Below, piece by piece: positions 34,801 through 43,511 of a stretch of 63,747 nucleotides of DNA. Under the pieces are notes generated by a model. It was given only the letters and a program-made list of their open reading frames with translations, ran no database searches and had not been told where the DNA came from. The position numbers were made by a program, and so were the translations under genes. The first letter of the stretch is position 1. Every line of letters begins with the position of its first letter. Origin of the DNA: Actinomyces provencensis (lineage in GTDB: Bacteria > Actinomycetota > Actinomycetes > Actinomycetales > Actinomycetaceae). The stretch spans positions 303,833 to 367,579 of the forward strand of contig NZ_LT700212.1 in assembly GCF_900155435.1 (NCBI RefSeq). Direction: 5' to 3'.

Positions 34801-36348
34801 TCAGTCCGCGTCCAGGCCGGGGTCCAGTGCCATGAGGTCGGCCAGGGTCTGGGGTCGCAGGATCCAGCGGGCACTCCCGTCCTCGACCGCCAGCACCCCC
34901 GGCTTGGTGAGCACGTTGTAGTTGGAGGCCATCGACCACCCGTAGGCACCCGTCGCGGGCACCACCAGCAGGTCCCCGGCCGTCACGTCGTCGGGGAGGT
35001 CCACGTCGTGGACGACGATGTCGCCCGACTCGCAGTGCTTGCCCACCACCCGCGAGCGCTGCCAAGGACCGTGGGGGGCGCGGTTCGCCAGGGTGGCGGT
35101 GTACGCGGCGCCGTAGAGTGCCGGGCGGATGTTGTCGGACATGCCACCGTCGACGGCGACGTAGCGGCGCACGGCCCCGCCCTGCAGAGTCACGTCCTTG
35201 ACCGCCCCCACCCGGTACACGGTCACCGTGGTGGGTCCCGCCACACTGCGTCCGGGTTCCACCGAGACGTGTGGCACGGAGGTGCCGGTCTCCTCGGCGG
35301 CCTTGCGCACGGTCGCGGCGACGCTGCGGGCCACCTCCGCGGGAGAGGTCGGCACGGGATCGGCCCCGGTGTAGGCGATCCCCACGCCACCCCCCAGGTC
35401 CACCTCGCGGGTCGACACCCCGAGCTCCCGTGAGACCCGGGCACGGAAGTCCATGACGATGCGGGCCGCGGCCACGAACGCCTCTGTCCCCTCGATCTGG
35501 CTGCCGATGTGGTTGTGGAAGCCGAGCAGCTCCAGGTGCGGACTCGCGGTGATCGCGCGCACCACCTCCATCGCGGAGCCGTCGGCCACGGAGACCCCGA
35601 ACTTCTGGTCCTCGTGCGAGGTCGCGATGTACTCGTTGCCCCCGGCGTGGATGCCCGTCTTGAGACGGACCATGACCCGGGCCGTGACCCCGAGCCCCGC
35701 CGCGACCCGTTCCACCTGGGCCACCTCGTGGAGGGAGTCGATGAAGATCCGCTCGATGCCCCTGCCCTCGCCCGCGCCCAGGGCCAGTTCGATCTCGGCG
35801 TCGAGCTTGTTGTTGCCGTGCAGTCCCACTCGGGTGGGATCCGCCCCCGCACGCAGTGTGATGGCGAGCTCCCCCAGGGAGGCGGTGTCGATCCCCATGC
35901 CTTCCGCGGTCACCACGTCCACGACGTCCGCACACAGGAAGGCCTTGGCGGCGTAGAACGCATCGCCACCGGACATGCCGTAGCCGTCCCAGAACTCCTC
36001 CGCCATGGCACTCGTCCACACGCGGGCCCGTCCACGCAGGTCGGCCCGGTCCAGGACGTAGAGGGGGGTCGCGAAGTCACGGGCCACGTCGACCAGTGTC
36101 ACTCCCCCGACCTCGAGCGCCCCGTCCCCGCGCCGACGCGTCGTCCACGGCCACAGGTCGGGACGCTCGGTGGGCTCGGGGCACACGAGGCTGCCGGCGG
36201 GCGCCTCCCCGTCCCCGACGGGGGCGGCGCCGCCCCCGTCAATGGGTGCGGTCCCCCCTGCGTGTTCGGCCGGAGGGGTCGGAATGCTCCCCGCCTGCGC
36301 AGGACTGGCGGAAGTGGGGGTGCCGTGGGGAGTGGGGCGGGCGTCCAC
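34801..36348 (-). CDS. lysA: Diaminopimelate decarboxylase
   Basis: A 515-residue PLP enzyme that makes lysine from meso-diaminopimelate, the last lysine step. The PLP lysine is K135 in FYAAKAF; LGFHNHIGSQ, GGGVGIAYTG and VEPGRSVAGP are family motifs, and CESGD near 400 supplies the partner-subunit cysteine. Start GTG 36348 follows the argS stop by 3 nt with AGAGGA about 9 nt before it. The first ~60 residues are Pro/Ala/Gly-rich and extra compared with most LysA. Operon with argS, as in many actinobacteria. Confidence 0.95.
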   Translation of the reverse strand: MDARPTPHGTPTSASPAQAGSIPTPPAEHAGGTAPIDGGGAAPVGDGEAPAGSLVCPEPTERPDLWPWTTRRRGDGALEVGGVTLVDVARDFATPLYVLDRADLRGRARVWTSAMAEEFWDGYGMSGGDAFYAAKAFLCADVVDVVTAEGMGIDTASLGELAITLRAGADPTRVGLHGNNKLDAEIELALGAGEGRGIERIFIDSLHEVAQVERVAAGLGVTARVMVRLKTGIHAGGNEYIATSHEDQKFGVSVADGSAMEVVRAITASPHLELLGFHNHIGSQIEGTEAFVAAARIVMDFRARVSRELGVSTREVDLGGGVGIAYTGADPVPTSPAEVARSVAATVRKAAEETGTSVPHVSVEPGRSVAGPTTVTVYRVGAVKDVTLQGGAVRRYVAVDGGMSDNIRPALYGAAYTATLANRAPHGPWQRSRVVGKHCESGDIVVHDVDLPDDVTAGDLLVVPATGAYGWSMASNYNVLTKPGVLAVEDGSARWILRPQTLADLMALDPGLDAD

Positions 36349-36351
36349 CGG

Positions 36352-38031
36352 TCACATCCTCTCGGGTGCCTCGACGCCCAACAGGCCCAGGCCGTTGCGC
36401 AGGACCTGCGTGACGGCATCGTTGAGCCACAGGCGCGCGACGTGACCGGGGGTGACGGGTTCCTCACCACGCGGGGTGACGCGGCACTGGCCGTACCAGG
36501 CGTGGTAGGCGGCCGCCAGCTGCTCCAGGTAGCGCGCCACGCGGTGGGGTTCGCGCAGCTCGGCCGCCTGGGCGACCTGGGCGGGGAACTGGGCGAGGAC
36601 ACCCAGCAGGTCGCCGTCGGCCGGGTGGTCCAGGGCTGCGGGGTCGAATCCCGCTTCCCGGTCCACCCCGTGTTCGGCGGCGTTGCGCGCCACGTTGCGG
36701 GTGCGGGCGTGGGCGTACTGGACGTAGTAGACGGGGTTCTCGTTGGAGTGCGAGGTCAGCAGGTCCAGGTCGATGTCGAGGTTGGAGTCCATGGACACGC
36801 GCACCAGCGCGTAGCGCGCGGCGTCCACTCCCACGGCGTCGACCAGGTCGTCGAGGGTGACGATGGTGCCGGCCCGCTTGGACATGCGCACGGGCTGGCC
36901 GTCCCTGACCAGGTTCACCATCTGACCGATGAGGATCTGCATGTTGACACCGGGGGTGTCCCCGAAGGCCTCACACATCGCCATCATGCGCCCGATGTAG
37001 CCGTGGTGGTCCGCACCCAGGAGGTAGATCGCGACATCGGCGCCGCGGCGGCGCTTGTCGAGGTAGTAGGCGACGTCGCCGGCGAAGTAGGCGGCCTGGC
37101 CGTCGGACTTGATGAGGACACGGTCCTTGTCGTCGCCGTAGTCGGTGGTGCGCAGCCACACGGCGCCGTCCTCGTCGAAGACCTCGCCGCGCTCGCGCAG
37201 GACCTCGATGGCCCGGGCGACGGCGCCGGAGGAGTGCAGGGAGTCCTCGTGGAAGAACACGTCGAAGTCGGAGCGGAAGCTGTGCAGGCGTTGCTTGATC
37301 TCGTCGAACATCAGGTCCACACCTCGGGCGCGGAACGCCTCGACCGCGTCCTCCTCGGGCAGGGTGACCGGATCGGGTTCACCGGCGGCCAGGGCGTCGT
37401 GGCGGACCTGGTCGGCGATCTCGGCGATGTACTGGCCGCCGTAGCCGTCCTCGGGGGCCTCGTGGCCCATGGCGCGGGCGTACAGGGAGCGGGCGAAGCG
37501 GTCGATCTGGGAGCCGTGGTCGTTGAAGTAGTACTCGCGCGTGACCTGGCCGCCGGAGGCCTGCATCAGCCTGGCCAGGGAGTCGCCGACGGCCGCCCAG
37601 CGGGCTCCCCCCAGGTGGACGGGTCCGGTGGGGTTGGCGGAGACGTACTCCAGGTTGATGTGTGTGCCCGAGAGGGACGTGTTCGTGCCGAAGGACTCCC
37701 CCGCCTCGACGATCGTCGCCGCCAGCTGCCCGGCGGAGGCCGCACCGAGGGTGATGTTGATGAAGCCGGGGCCCGCGACCGCGACCTCCTCGATCCCCTC
37801 CGCGTCGCGCAGCGTGGTGGCCAGGACCTCGGCGAACTCGCGGGGCGCAACTCCTGCCCGACGGGCCAGCTGGAGGGCGACATTGGTCGCCCAGTCCCCG
37901 TGGTCACGGTTCTTGGGGCGCTCCACCCGCACGGGGTCGGGGACGTCGGCGGCATCCAGGGCGAGCGTGCCCGAGGCGGATGCCTCGAGCAACGTGGTGC
38001 GGATGAGGGCTGCGAGTTCTTCAGGGGTCAC
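36352..38031 (-). CDS. argS: Arginyl-tRNA synthetase
   Basis: A 559-residue class I synthetase. The N-terminal Add-1 domain ends near 110; the HIGH-type motif is [13 protein letters not shown] (HLGG 139-142) and the KMSKS-type motif is VRMSKRAGT. The C-terminal anticodon-binding domain has [16 protein letters not shown]. It starts at GTG 38031; TACCCT ends 6 nt upstream, so the mRNA is probably leaderless, and the longer frame to 38112 is not family-like. It leads argS-lysA. The only tRNA gene in the window, tRNA-Arg, lies 694 bp away. Confidence 0.95.
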   Translation of the reverse strand: MTPEELAALIRTTLLEASASGTLALDAADVPDPVRVERPKNRDHGDWATNVALQLARRAGVAPREFAEVLATTLRDAEGIEEVAVAGPGFINITLGAASAGQLAATIVEAGESFGTNTSLSGTHINLEYVSANPTGPVHLGGARWAAVGDSLARLMQASGGQVTREYYFNDHGSQIDRFARSLYARAMGHEAPEDGYGGQYIAEIADQVRHDALAAGEPDPVTLPEEDAVEAFRARGVDLMFDEIKQRLHSFRSDFDVFFHEDSLHSSGAVARAIEVLRERGEVFDEDGAVWLRTTDYGDDKDRVLIKSDGQAAYFAGDVAYYLDKRRRGADVAIYLLGADHHGYIGRMMAMCEAFGDTPGVNMQILIGQMVNLVRDGQPVRMSKRAGTIVTLDDLVDAVGVDAARYALVRVSMDSNLDIDLDLLTSHSNENPVYYVQYAHARTRNVARNAAEHGVDREAGFDPAALDHPADGDLLGVLAQFPAQVAQAAELREPHRVARYLEQLAAAYHAWYGQCRVTPRGEEPVTPGHVARLWLNDAVTQVLRNGLGLLGVEAPERM

Positions 38032-38037
38032 GGGACG

Positions 38038-38043
38038 AGGGTA
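38038..38043 (-). promoter_or_regulatory. -10 box of the leaderless argS promoter
   Basis: TACCCT on the minus strand ends 6 nt before the argS GTG. No -35 box is convincing. Confidence 0.55.
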
Positions 38044-38161
38044 GTCGGCGCGGTACGGCCCGGGCCAGCGGGGACACGGAGCGGTCGCGTCCGGCCCCGG
38101 GACACCTCCCACCGCCCGGCGGCGCAGCTCCTGCCCGGGAGCCGCCGTGGCGGGCGCGGGC

Positions 38162-38626
38162 TCAGTTGCGGTCGATGAGTCCGCTCTGCTCGTACGTGGT
38201 CAGCTGGTCGATGCGGTGACGGTGACGCTGGTCCGCACTGAAGGGGGTGGAGAGGAAGGCGTCGACGATGAGTGTGGCCTCCTCGGGTGTGTGCATGCGC
38301 GCACCGATGGACACGACATCGGCGTCGTTGTGCTGCCGGGCCAGGACGGCGGTCTCCTCGCTCCACGCCAGCGCGGCGCGGATCCCCTGCACCTTGTTCG
38401 CGGCGATCTGCTCGCCGTTGCCCGACCCACCGATGACGATGCCCAGCGACCCCGGGTCCCCTGCCACGGCCTCCGCGCAGTCCAGGCACATGGGCGGGTA
38501 GTTGTCGAGGGGGTCGAAGGTCTCGGGACCGTGGTCGACGACCTCGAAGCCGGCGGAGACCAGGTGGGGGACCAGCAGGGACTTGAGCTCGAAGCCGGCG
38601 TGGTCGGAGGCGATGTGGACGCGCAC
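38162..38626 (-). CDS. rpiB: Ribose-5-phosphate isomerase B
   Basis: A 154-residue RpiB/LacA family enzyme that interconverts ribose 5-phosphate and ribulose 5-phosphate. Family segments are [12 protein letters not shown] and [18 protein letters not shown]. The GSGNGE loop with a glutamate is the mycobacterial type, where Glu replaces the catalytic Cys of E. coli RpiB. GTG 38626 has a GAGGAAGG site 6 nt upstream. Monocistronic, divergent from the tRNA. Confidence 0.95.
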   Translation of the reverse strand: MRVHIASDHAGFELKSLLVPHLVSAGFEVVDHGPETFDPLDNYPPMCLDCAEAVAGDPGSLGIVIGGSGNGEQIAANKVQGIRAALAWSEETAVLARQHNDADVVSIGARMHTPEEATLIVDAFLSTPFSADQRHRHRIDQLTTYEQSGLIDRN

Positions 38627-38724
38627 GTGTGACCTTCCTCGGTGGGGTGCGGAGCACCACCCATCATCTCACGCACGGCAGTGCAGGGGCATTGCCGCGG
38701 GGCTGGTAACATGTTGCGACGTCG

Positions 38725-38797
38725 GCCCCGATAGCTCAGCGGATAGAGCGTTCGCCTCCGGAGCGAAAGGCCGCAGGTTCGAATCCTGTTCGGGGCA
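38725..38797 (+). tRNA. tRNA-Arg (anticodon CCG)
   Basis: A full cloverleaf of 73 nt: acceptor GCCCCGA/TCGGGGC, D-stem GCTC/GAGC, anticodon stem TTCGC/GCGAA with loop CTCCGGA (anticodon CCG at 38758-38760), T-stem GCAGG/CCTGT with TTCGAAT. It reads the CGG codon. The 3-prime CCA is not encoded in full (discriminator A then CCG). TAACAT at 38707-38712 is a possible -10 box. Confidence 0.96.
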
Positions 38798-38806
38798 CCG
38801 TGCGAT

Positions 38807-38840
38807 GTGTCGCGACACCGTCCATCCGGTGTCGCGACAC
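38807..38840 (+). terminator. Hairpin built from two GTGTCGCGACAC palindromes
   Basis: Arms 38807-38820 and 38827-38840 pair over 14 bp with a 6-nt loop, 10 nt behind the tRNA, a clear terminator position. Each arm contains the 12-bp perfect palindrome GTGTCGCGACAC; the two copies are 22 bp apart, about two helix turns, so it could also be a protein-binding site. Confidence 0.75.
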
Positions 38841-39002
38841 CTCTCCTCCCGTCGGGACCGGGTTGTCCCCGTCCCCGGTGCGCGGATCCCTCCCGTGCGC
38901 GACGCCTCCCCAGTTGCTACCGTGTCCGCACCGGTGCGACACGCGCACCGGCACCACCCCCGCCCGGCGGAACCGCCGGAGCGCACCTGACGGACGGAGA
39001 TG

Positions 39003-39083
39003 ATGGGCGACAGCGGCTCGGGAGACAGTCCCCGGGGGCCAGCCCCCCACCCCTGTGACACACCCGGGCGGGTGACCGGATGA
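39003..39083 (+). CDS. Asp/Pro-rich leader peptide, coupled to the first CorC-type gene
   Basis: A 26-codon ORF beginning MGDSGSGDSPRG and ending GRVTG, with three Asp and five Pro. An ATG directly before it (39000) is in frame, and GGAC/GGAG purine-rich sequence at 38992-38999 can serve as ribosome-binding site. Its TGA (39081-39083) overlaps the ATG of the transporter (ATGA at 39080), the classic coupling arrangement. A hairpin inside its last codons covers the transporter ribosome-binding site. A paralogous operon at 45.9 kb has an equivalent leader, which is the main reason to believe it. Function proposed: Mg2+-dependent translational control. Confidence 0.6.
   Translation: MGDSGSGDSPRGPAPHPCDTPGRVTG
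39061..39074 (+). promoter_or_regulatory. Hairpin over the ribosome-binding site of the first CorC-type gene
   Basis: CACCCG (39061-39066) and CGGGTG (39069-39074) form a 6-bp stem that holds the GGGCGGGTG upstream of ATG 39080. A ribosome finishing the leader ORF would have to open it. Small, so in vivo folding is uncertain. Confidence 0.5.
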
Positions 39084-40477
39084 CCGAGGTCCTCCTGCTC
39101 CTGCTCTCCATGGTCGTCGTGGCCGCCGGCGGCGCATTCGTTGCCGCCGAGTTCTCCCTGATCACGGTCAATCGTGCCTCGGTCGAATCCGCGGCGGACG
39201 ACGGTGACCGTCGTGCGCGCGGAGTGCTGGAGGCGCTGCGTCACCTCTCGACCCAGCTCTCCGGGGCCCAGGTGGGCATCACCGTGACGAACCTGGCCCT
39301 CGGCTTCCTGGCCGAACCCTCGCTGGCCAGACTCATCCGCCCCGCCCTCGCCGACCTGGGTGTGCCCGATGCGGGGATCACCACCGTCTCCGTGACGATC
39401 GCACTGCTCACCGCGACCGTCATCACCATGGTCTTCGGAGAGCTGGTGCCGAAGAACCTGGCCATCTCGCGCCCCCTGGCCACCGCCCGGGCCGTGCAGG
39501 GCTTCCAGCGTGGCTTCACGCGGGCCGTGGCCTGGCCGATCCGCCTCTCGAACGGCACGGCCAATGCCCTCCTGCGCATCGTCGGCATCACGCCCCAGGA
39601 GGAACTCGCCTCGGCACGGTCCGCGGAGGAGCTCACCTCCCTGGTGCGCCATTCGGCACTGCGCGGCACCCTTGCCGCCGACACCGCGGACCTGGTGGGG
39701 AGGACGCTGACCTTCGGGGACCGACGTGCCCGCGACGTCATGGTCCCGGCGTCCTCGATGGTCACCCTCTCCCCCACCTCGACGGTCTCCGACATGGTCC
39801 GTCGTTCCCGGCGCACGGGACACTCCCGTTTCCCCGTCGTCAGCGTCTCCGAGGAGGGCGGGATCCTGCGCCAGATGCCCGTGGGCATCGCCCACATCCG
39901 CTCCTCCCTCTCCCTCCCCGTCGAGCTCTGGGGCGACACCACGGTGGACGCGCTCTCGGCTCCCGCCACCCTGGTCCCGGATTCCGTCCACATCGACGAC
40001 CTCCTGGAGCGCCTGCGGCACGGTGGCCTCCAGATGGCCCTCCTCATCGACGAGTTCGGGGCCCTGGCAGGTCTGGTCACCCTGGAGGACGTCGTGGAGG
40101 AACTCGTCGGCGAGCTCTACGACGAGCACGATCCGGCCGAGCGCCCACCCGGTCCGCCACCCCCTCCCGGCGGCACCGTCCTGCCCGGCCTCACCCGGCT
40201 CGACGAGCTGCCCGACCTCATCGGTGTCACCCTGCCCGACTCCCCCGACGCCGGGACGCTGGGCGGTCTGGTCTCGGCCCGGCTGGGGCGCCTCGCGGAG
40301 GAGGGCGACGAGGTGGTCCTGGTCACCAGCCCTCCCGGGGCGCACGACCTGCACGTGGAGGTCCTCTCCGTGAGCGGCCACCGGGTGACGAGCGTCCTCG
40401 TCGAGGACCTCCCCGGCGACGGCACGGACGGCGACGGCGGAGCCCGTGCCGACGGCTCCGCGGGGTCCGGGCCATGA
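39080..40477 (+). CDS. CorC/CNNM-type transporter with DUF21, CBS pair and CorC_HlyC domain
   Basis: A 465-residue membrane protein. The DUF21 domain (about 1-195) has 3-4 membrane segments and the motifs FVAAEFSLI, STQLSGAQVGITV and FGELVPKNLA. A CBS pair follows (about 210-345; RDVMVPAS, TGHSRFPVV, IDEFGALAGLVTLEDVVEELVGEL), then a CorC_HlyC domain (about 355-440). The family (CorC, MpfA, mammalian CNNM) transports or exports Mg2+, with CBS binding Mg-ATP. It overlaps the next CorC-type gene by 4 bases. Leader peptide upstream. Confidence 0.9.
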   Translation: MTEVLLLLLSMVVVAAGGAFVAAEFSLITVNRASVESAADDGDRRARGVLEALRHLSTQLSGAQVGITVTNLALGFLAEPSLARLIRPALADLGVPDAGITTVSVTIALLTATVITMVFGELVPKNLAISRPLATARAVQGFQRGFTRAVAWPIRLSNGTANALLRIVGITPQEELASARSAEELTSLVRHSALRGTLAADTADLVGRTLTFGDRRARDVMVPASSMVTLSPTSTVSDMVRRSRRTGHSRFPVVSVSEEGGILRQMPVGIAHIRSSLSLPVELWGDTTVDALSAPATLVPDSVHIDDLLERLRHGGLQMALLIDEFGALAGLVTLEDVVEELVGELYDEHDPAERPPGPPPPPGGTVLPGLTRLDELPDLIGVTLPDSPDAGTLGGLVSARLGRLAEEGDEVVLVTSPPGAHDLHVEVLSVSGHRVTSVLVEDLPGDGTDGDGGARADGSAGSGP

Positions 40478-41511
40478 GCCCCGCCGCATCCGTCCTGCTC
40501 ACCGTGGTCCTGCTCGCGGCGAACGCCTTCTTCGTGGGCGCCGAGTTCGCGTTGATCTCCGCACGACGCACACGGGTCGAACCGCTGGCACGTGCGGGGT
40601 CGCGACGGGCGCGCATCACCCTCTTCGCCATGGAGCACGTCTCACTGATGATGGCCGGCGCCCAGTTGGGGATCACCGTGTGCTCCCTGGCCCTGGGTGC
40701 CGTCGCGGAGCCGACGGTCGCCGCCACCATCGAGGTCCCCCTGCACGCCGTGGGTGTCCCCGACTCCTGGTTGCACCCCATCGCCCTGGTCATCGCCCTC
40801 TCCCTGGTGACATACCTGCACGTCGTGCTGGGTGAGATGGTGCCCAAGAACGTCGCCATCGCCGGTCCCGAACGCCTGGCACTGTCGTGCTCCCCCGTCC
40901 TCGTCGCCCTCGTCGGGCTGCTCCTGCCCCTCCTGTGGGTCCTCAACGGCCTGGCGAACCTCGTGCTGCGACTGATCCGCGTGACGCCACGCGACGAGGT
41001 CGCCTCCGCCTTCACCGGGGACGAGGTGGCCGAGCTGGTGGCGGAGTCACGCCGCAGTGGTCTCATCGACCCCGAGGACGAACGCCTCGTCCTGGGTGCG
41101 CTGACCTTCACGGAGCGCGATGTGGGTTCGGTGCTCATCCCCATGGACCGGGTCGCCACCCTGGACGACTCCCTCACGGTCGCGGAAGCGGCCGCCGTCG
41201 CCGCACGACACGGCTTCTCCCGCCTTCCCGTCAGGGACACGACCGGAGCCCCCTGTGGCTACCTCCACATCAAGGATCTGCCCGTCGAGGACCCCGGGAG
41301 CCGGGGGAAGCGCCTGCGTGCCCACGGGATCCGCCCGCTGCCGCAGGTCGCTGCCGAGGACTCGCTGCGCGCCGCGCTGCGGGTCATGCAGCGCGCGAAG
41401 GCCCACCTCGCACTGGTGGGGGATCCTGCCGCGCCGCTGGGCGTGGTCGCCCTGGAGGACGTCCTCGAGGAACTCATCGGCACGGTGCTCGACGACTCCC
41501 ACGAGGACTGA
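40474..41511 (+). CDS. CorC/CNNM-type transporter, short form (DUF21 and CBS)
   Basis: A 345-residue partner of the upstream gene. DUF21: NAFFVGAEFALIS, MMAGAQLGITVCSLALG, LGEMVPKNVAI. CBS pair: RDVGSVLIPMDR-type start, HGFSRLPV and LGVVALEDVLEELIGTVL at the end. It lacks the C-terminal CorC_HlyC domain. Starts at an ATGA overlap, so the two subunits are made together, perhaps as a heterodimer. Converges on the phosphodiesterase gene. Confidence 0.9.
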   Translation: MSPAASVLLTVVLLAANAFFVGAEFALISARRTRVEPLARAGSRRARITLFAMEHVSLMMAGAQLGITVCSLALGAVAEPTVAATIEVPLHAVGVPDSWLHPIALVIALSLVTYLHVVLGEMVPKNVAIAGPERLALSCSPVLVALVGLLLPLLWVLNGLANLVLRLIRVTPRDEVASAFTGDEVAELVAESRRSGLIDPEDERLVLGALTFTERDVGSVLIPMDRVATLDDSLTVAEAAAVAARHGFSRLPVRDTTGAPCGYLHIKDLPVEDPGSRGKRLRAHGIRPLPQVAAEDSLRAALRVMQRAKAHLALVGDPAAPLGVVALEDVLEELIGTVLDDSHED

Positions 41512-41587
41512 CGGAGGTCGTGGCCCCGACGGTCCGCACGGGACGGGTCCACCTCCCGGTGTCCGGGGTCACGGGCCGTCCTCCGGG

Positions 41588-42400
41588 TCAGGACCCGGAC
41601 GGTGCCTGGCGACCCGGTTCCGGTGTGTCCTCCCACTGGCCGCGCCGCCTGAGGACGTCGCGCAGCAGCGTGGGGCGGTCGGTGACGATCCCGTCGACAC
41701 CGAGGTCGAGGAGACGCACCATCTCGTCCTCGTCGTTGATCGTCCACACGTGCACGGCGATCCCGGCGGCGTGCGCGGTGGCGACGAGGCGCTGCGTGAC
41801 CACGGGCACGGGACCGTACGAGGTCGGCACCTGGACGGCGCGCACCCCCTGACGGGGACCGGGCACGTGCCAGCTGGTCGGGTTCGTCCCGGTCCCGGCG
41901 GCAGCCAGCAGCCGGGCGACAGCGGTGGCACCCAGGGAGGTCGTGACGCCCCCGTGCCCACTGCGTCGGATGCGGTTGAGCCGGCGCTCCGAGAAGGAGG
42001 CGAGGAGCACCCGGTCGAAGGCTGCGTGCTCCTCCAGCACGTCGAGCAGCGGGCCGACGACGGCGTCGGTCTTGGCGTCGATGTTGAAGGCGAGGTCCGG
42101 GAACTCCTCGAGCACGTCGGAGAGCAGGGGGATGCGCCCTCCCTGCGGGCTGCGCAGCTGCGCGAGGTCGCGCCACGGGAGCAGGGCGACCGGTCCCGTC
42201 GCGTCGAAGAGGCGGTCGACGACGTCGTCGTGGATGAGGACGACCTTCCCGTCGGCGGTGACGTGGGCATCCGTCTCGATGTCGCGCACACCCAGGGAAC
42301 GCGCGTGGGCGAAGGCCTCCACGGAGTTCTCCGGAGCCTCCTCCCCGCCACCTCGGTGGGCGAGGAGCAGTGGCCGGCGGCGGGAACCGACGGGGATCAC
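41588..42400 (-). CDS. Glycerophosphodiester phosphodiesterase
   Basis: A 270-residue GDPD TIM barrel. The active site is visible: AHRGG (H15-R16), DIETDAHVT (E42, D44), and LIHDD (H57). Later family segments are FNIDAKTD and VHVWTINDEDEM. It splits glycerophosphodiesters into alcohol and glycerol 3-phosphate. No signal peptide, so probably cytoplasmic. GTG 42400 overlaps the stop of the M23 gene (GTGA), so the two are translated together. Confidence 0.92.
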   Translation of the reverse strand: MIPVGSRRRPLLLAHRGGGEEAPENSVEAFAHARSLGVRDIETDAHVTADGKVVLIHDDVVDRLFDATGPVALLPWRDLAQLRSPQGGRIPLLSDVLEEFPDLAFNIDAKTDAVVGPLLDVLEEHAAFDRVLLASFSERRLNRIRRSGHGGVTTSLGATAVARLLAAAGTGTNPTSWHVPGPRQGVRAVQVPTSYGPVPVVTQRLVATAHAAGIAVHVWTINDEDEMVRLLDLGVDGIVTDRPTLLRDVLRRRGQWEDTPEPGRQAPSGS

Positions 42401-43374
42401 GAGCAGTCGTCCCCGATGAACACCGCTCCGTGACCCGCCATCCAGGACGTCGGCTCGATCGGGGTGTCGGTGGAGTCGTGGATCTCGAAGTGCAGGTGCG
42501 AACCCGTGGACCAGCCGTTGGACCCCACCGCACCGATCTGCTGGCCCACGCTGACGCGGTCACCCACCTTCACCAGGATGTCCTGCATGTACTGGTGGGC
42601 ATAGGCCGAGTAGAACACGCTGCCGTCGGCAGCCTTGTGCTCGATGCGCACGTAGGTCCCGGACCTGTAGTCGGAGCTGATCTCGACCACCGTTCCATCA
42701 GCCACCGAATGGATCGGGGTGCCCAGGGCGGCGGACATGTCGACACCGGCGTGCAGCAGGGCCTGACCCGAGATCGGGGAGATGCGCATGCCGAACCCGG
42801 AGGTCAGCTGGTAGGAACCCGCGGTCAGGGGGTAGACGAGGTCATCGGAGGCCACCACGACCTGGCGGGTGCCGTCGGAGGCATTGTCCGCCGCAGCGCA
42901 CTTCGGCACCTCCAGGGGGGCGCGCACACGGCTGCGGGAGGCAGCTGCCACCGTCTGTCCCACCGAGTCGGCCTCGGCGATCCCGGGGTCACCGCCCTCG
43001 GCCCAGGAGGTGCCTCCCGTGGGGGCGCCGAGACTGCGGGCGGGGAGGTCCACGGAGGAGTCGGGACCCACGAACCCGGAGAGGGGGACCGCGACGGTCA
43101 TCGCACCCAGTGCGACGAGCATGGAGGCACGCCCGACGTTGCCGCGCCCACGCACCGGCGCGGTCCGCTCCTCCACCGGCATGCCCGTGGACGAGGGCGA
43201 CGCGGACGGGTCGGGGGCGTGGTGGAGGGAGCGACGGGAGGGGAAGGGACAGGCGGCTGCCGCTGGCAGGGTGGTCGTTGTGCGGGGGGTGTCTCCGGTG
43301 TGCGGAGCGGGGAGTCCACCGGTGCCGTGGAGTTCACGGCGGCTCGGGAACGGGCTCACCACTTCACGCGTCAC
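42397..43374 (-). CDS. M23 family metallopeptidase, membrane-anchored
   Basis: A 325-residue LytM-type protein. The N-terminal ~80 residues are Pro/Ser/Arg-rich and cytoplasmic, one membrane segment follows (about 84-102), and the peptidase domain fills the C-terminal 150 residues. Zinc ligands are H208 and D212 (HAGVDM) and H295 in GSHLHFE, with H293 as helper. It likely cuts wall peptides during growth or division. GTG 43374 has GGAGG 6 nt upstream. A TAGGTT (minus strand, 43426-43431) is a possible -10 box. Confidence 0.93.
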   Translation of the reverse strand: MTREVVSPFPSRRELHGTGGLPAPHTGDTPRTTTTLPAAAACPFPSRRSLHHAPDPSASPSSTGMPVEERTAPVRGRGNVGRASMLVALGAMTVAVPLSGFVGPDSSVDLPARSLGAPTGGTSWAEGGDPGIAEADSVGQTVAAASRSRVRAPLEVPKCAAADNASDGTRQVVVASDDLVYPLTAGSYQLTSGFGMRISPISGQALLHAGVDMSAALGTPIHSVADGTVVEISSDYRSGTYVRIEHKAADGSVFYSAYAHQYMQDILVKVGDRVSVGQQIGAVGSNGWSTGSHLHFEIHDSTDTPIEPTSWMAGHGAVFIGDDCS

Positions 43375-43511
43375 GGACGACCTCCACGATCAACGGGTCG
43401 GACGGGACCGACCACAACGATCACAAACCTATAACGGGAACGGGCGCCCGCACACGGGTCCACGGTCCCGGAATGCGAAGGTCACAGTGAGACGGGACAC
43501 AGTTCCGGTCC

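Noticed and set aside
43375-43511. c-di-AMP (ydaO) riboswitch before the M23 peptidase
   Set aside because: Only 137 bp are available and none of the expected conserved segments is seen.
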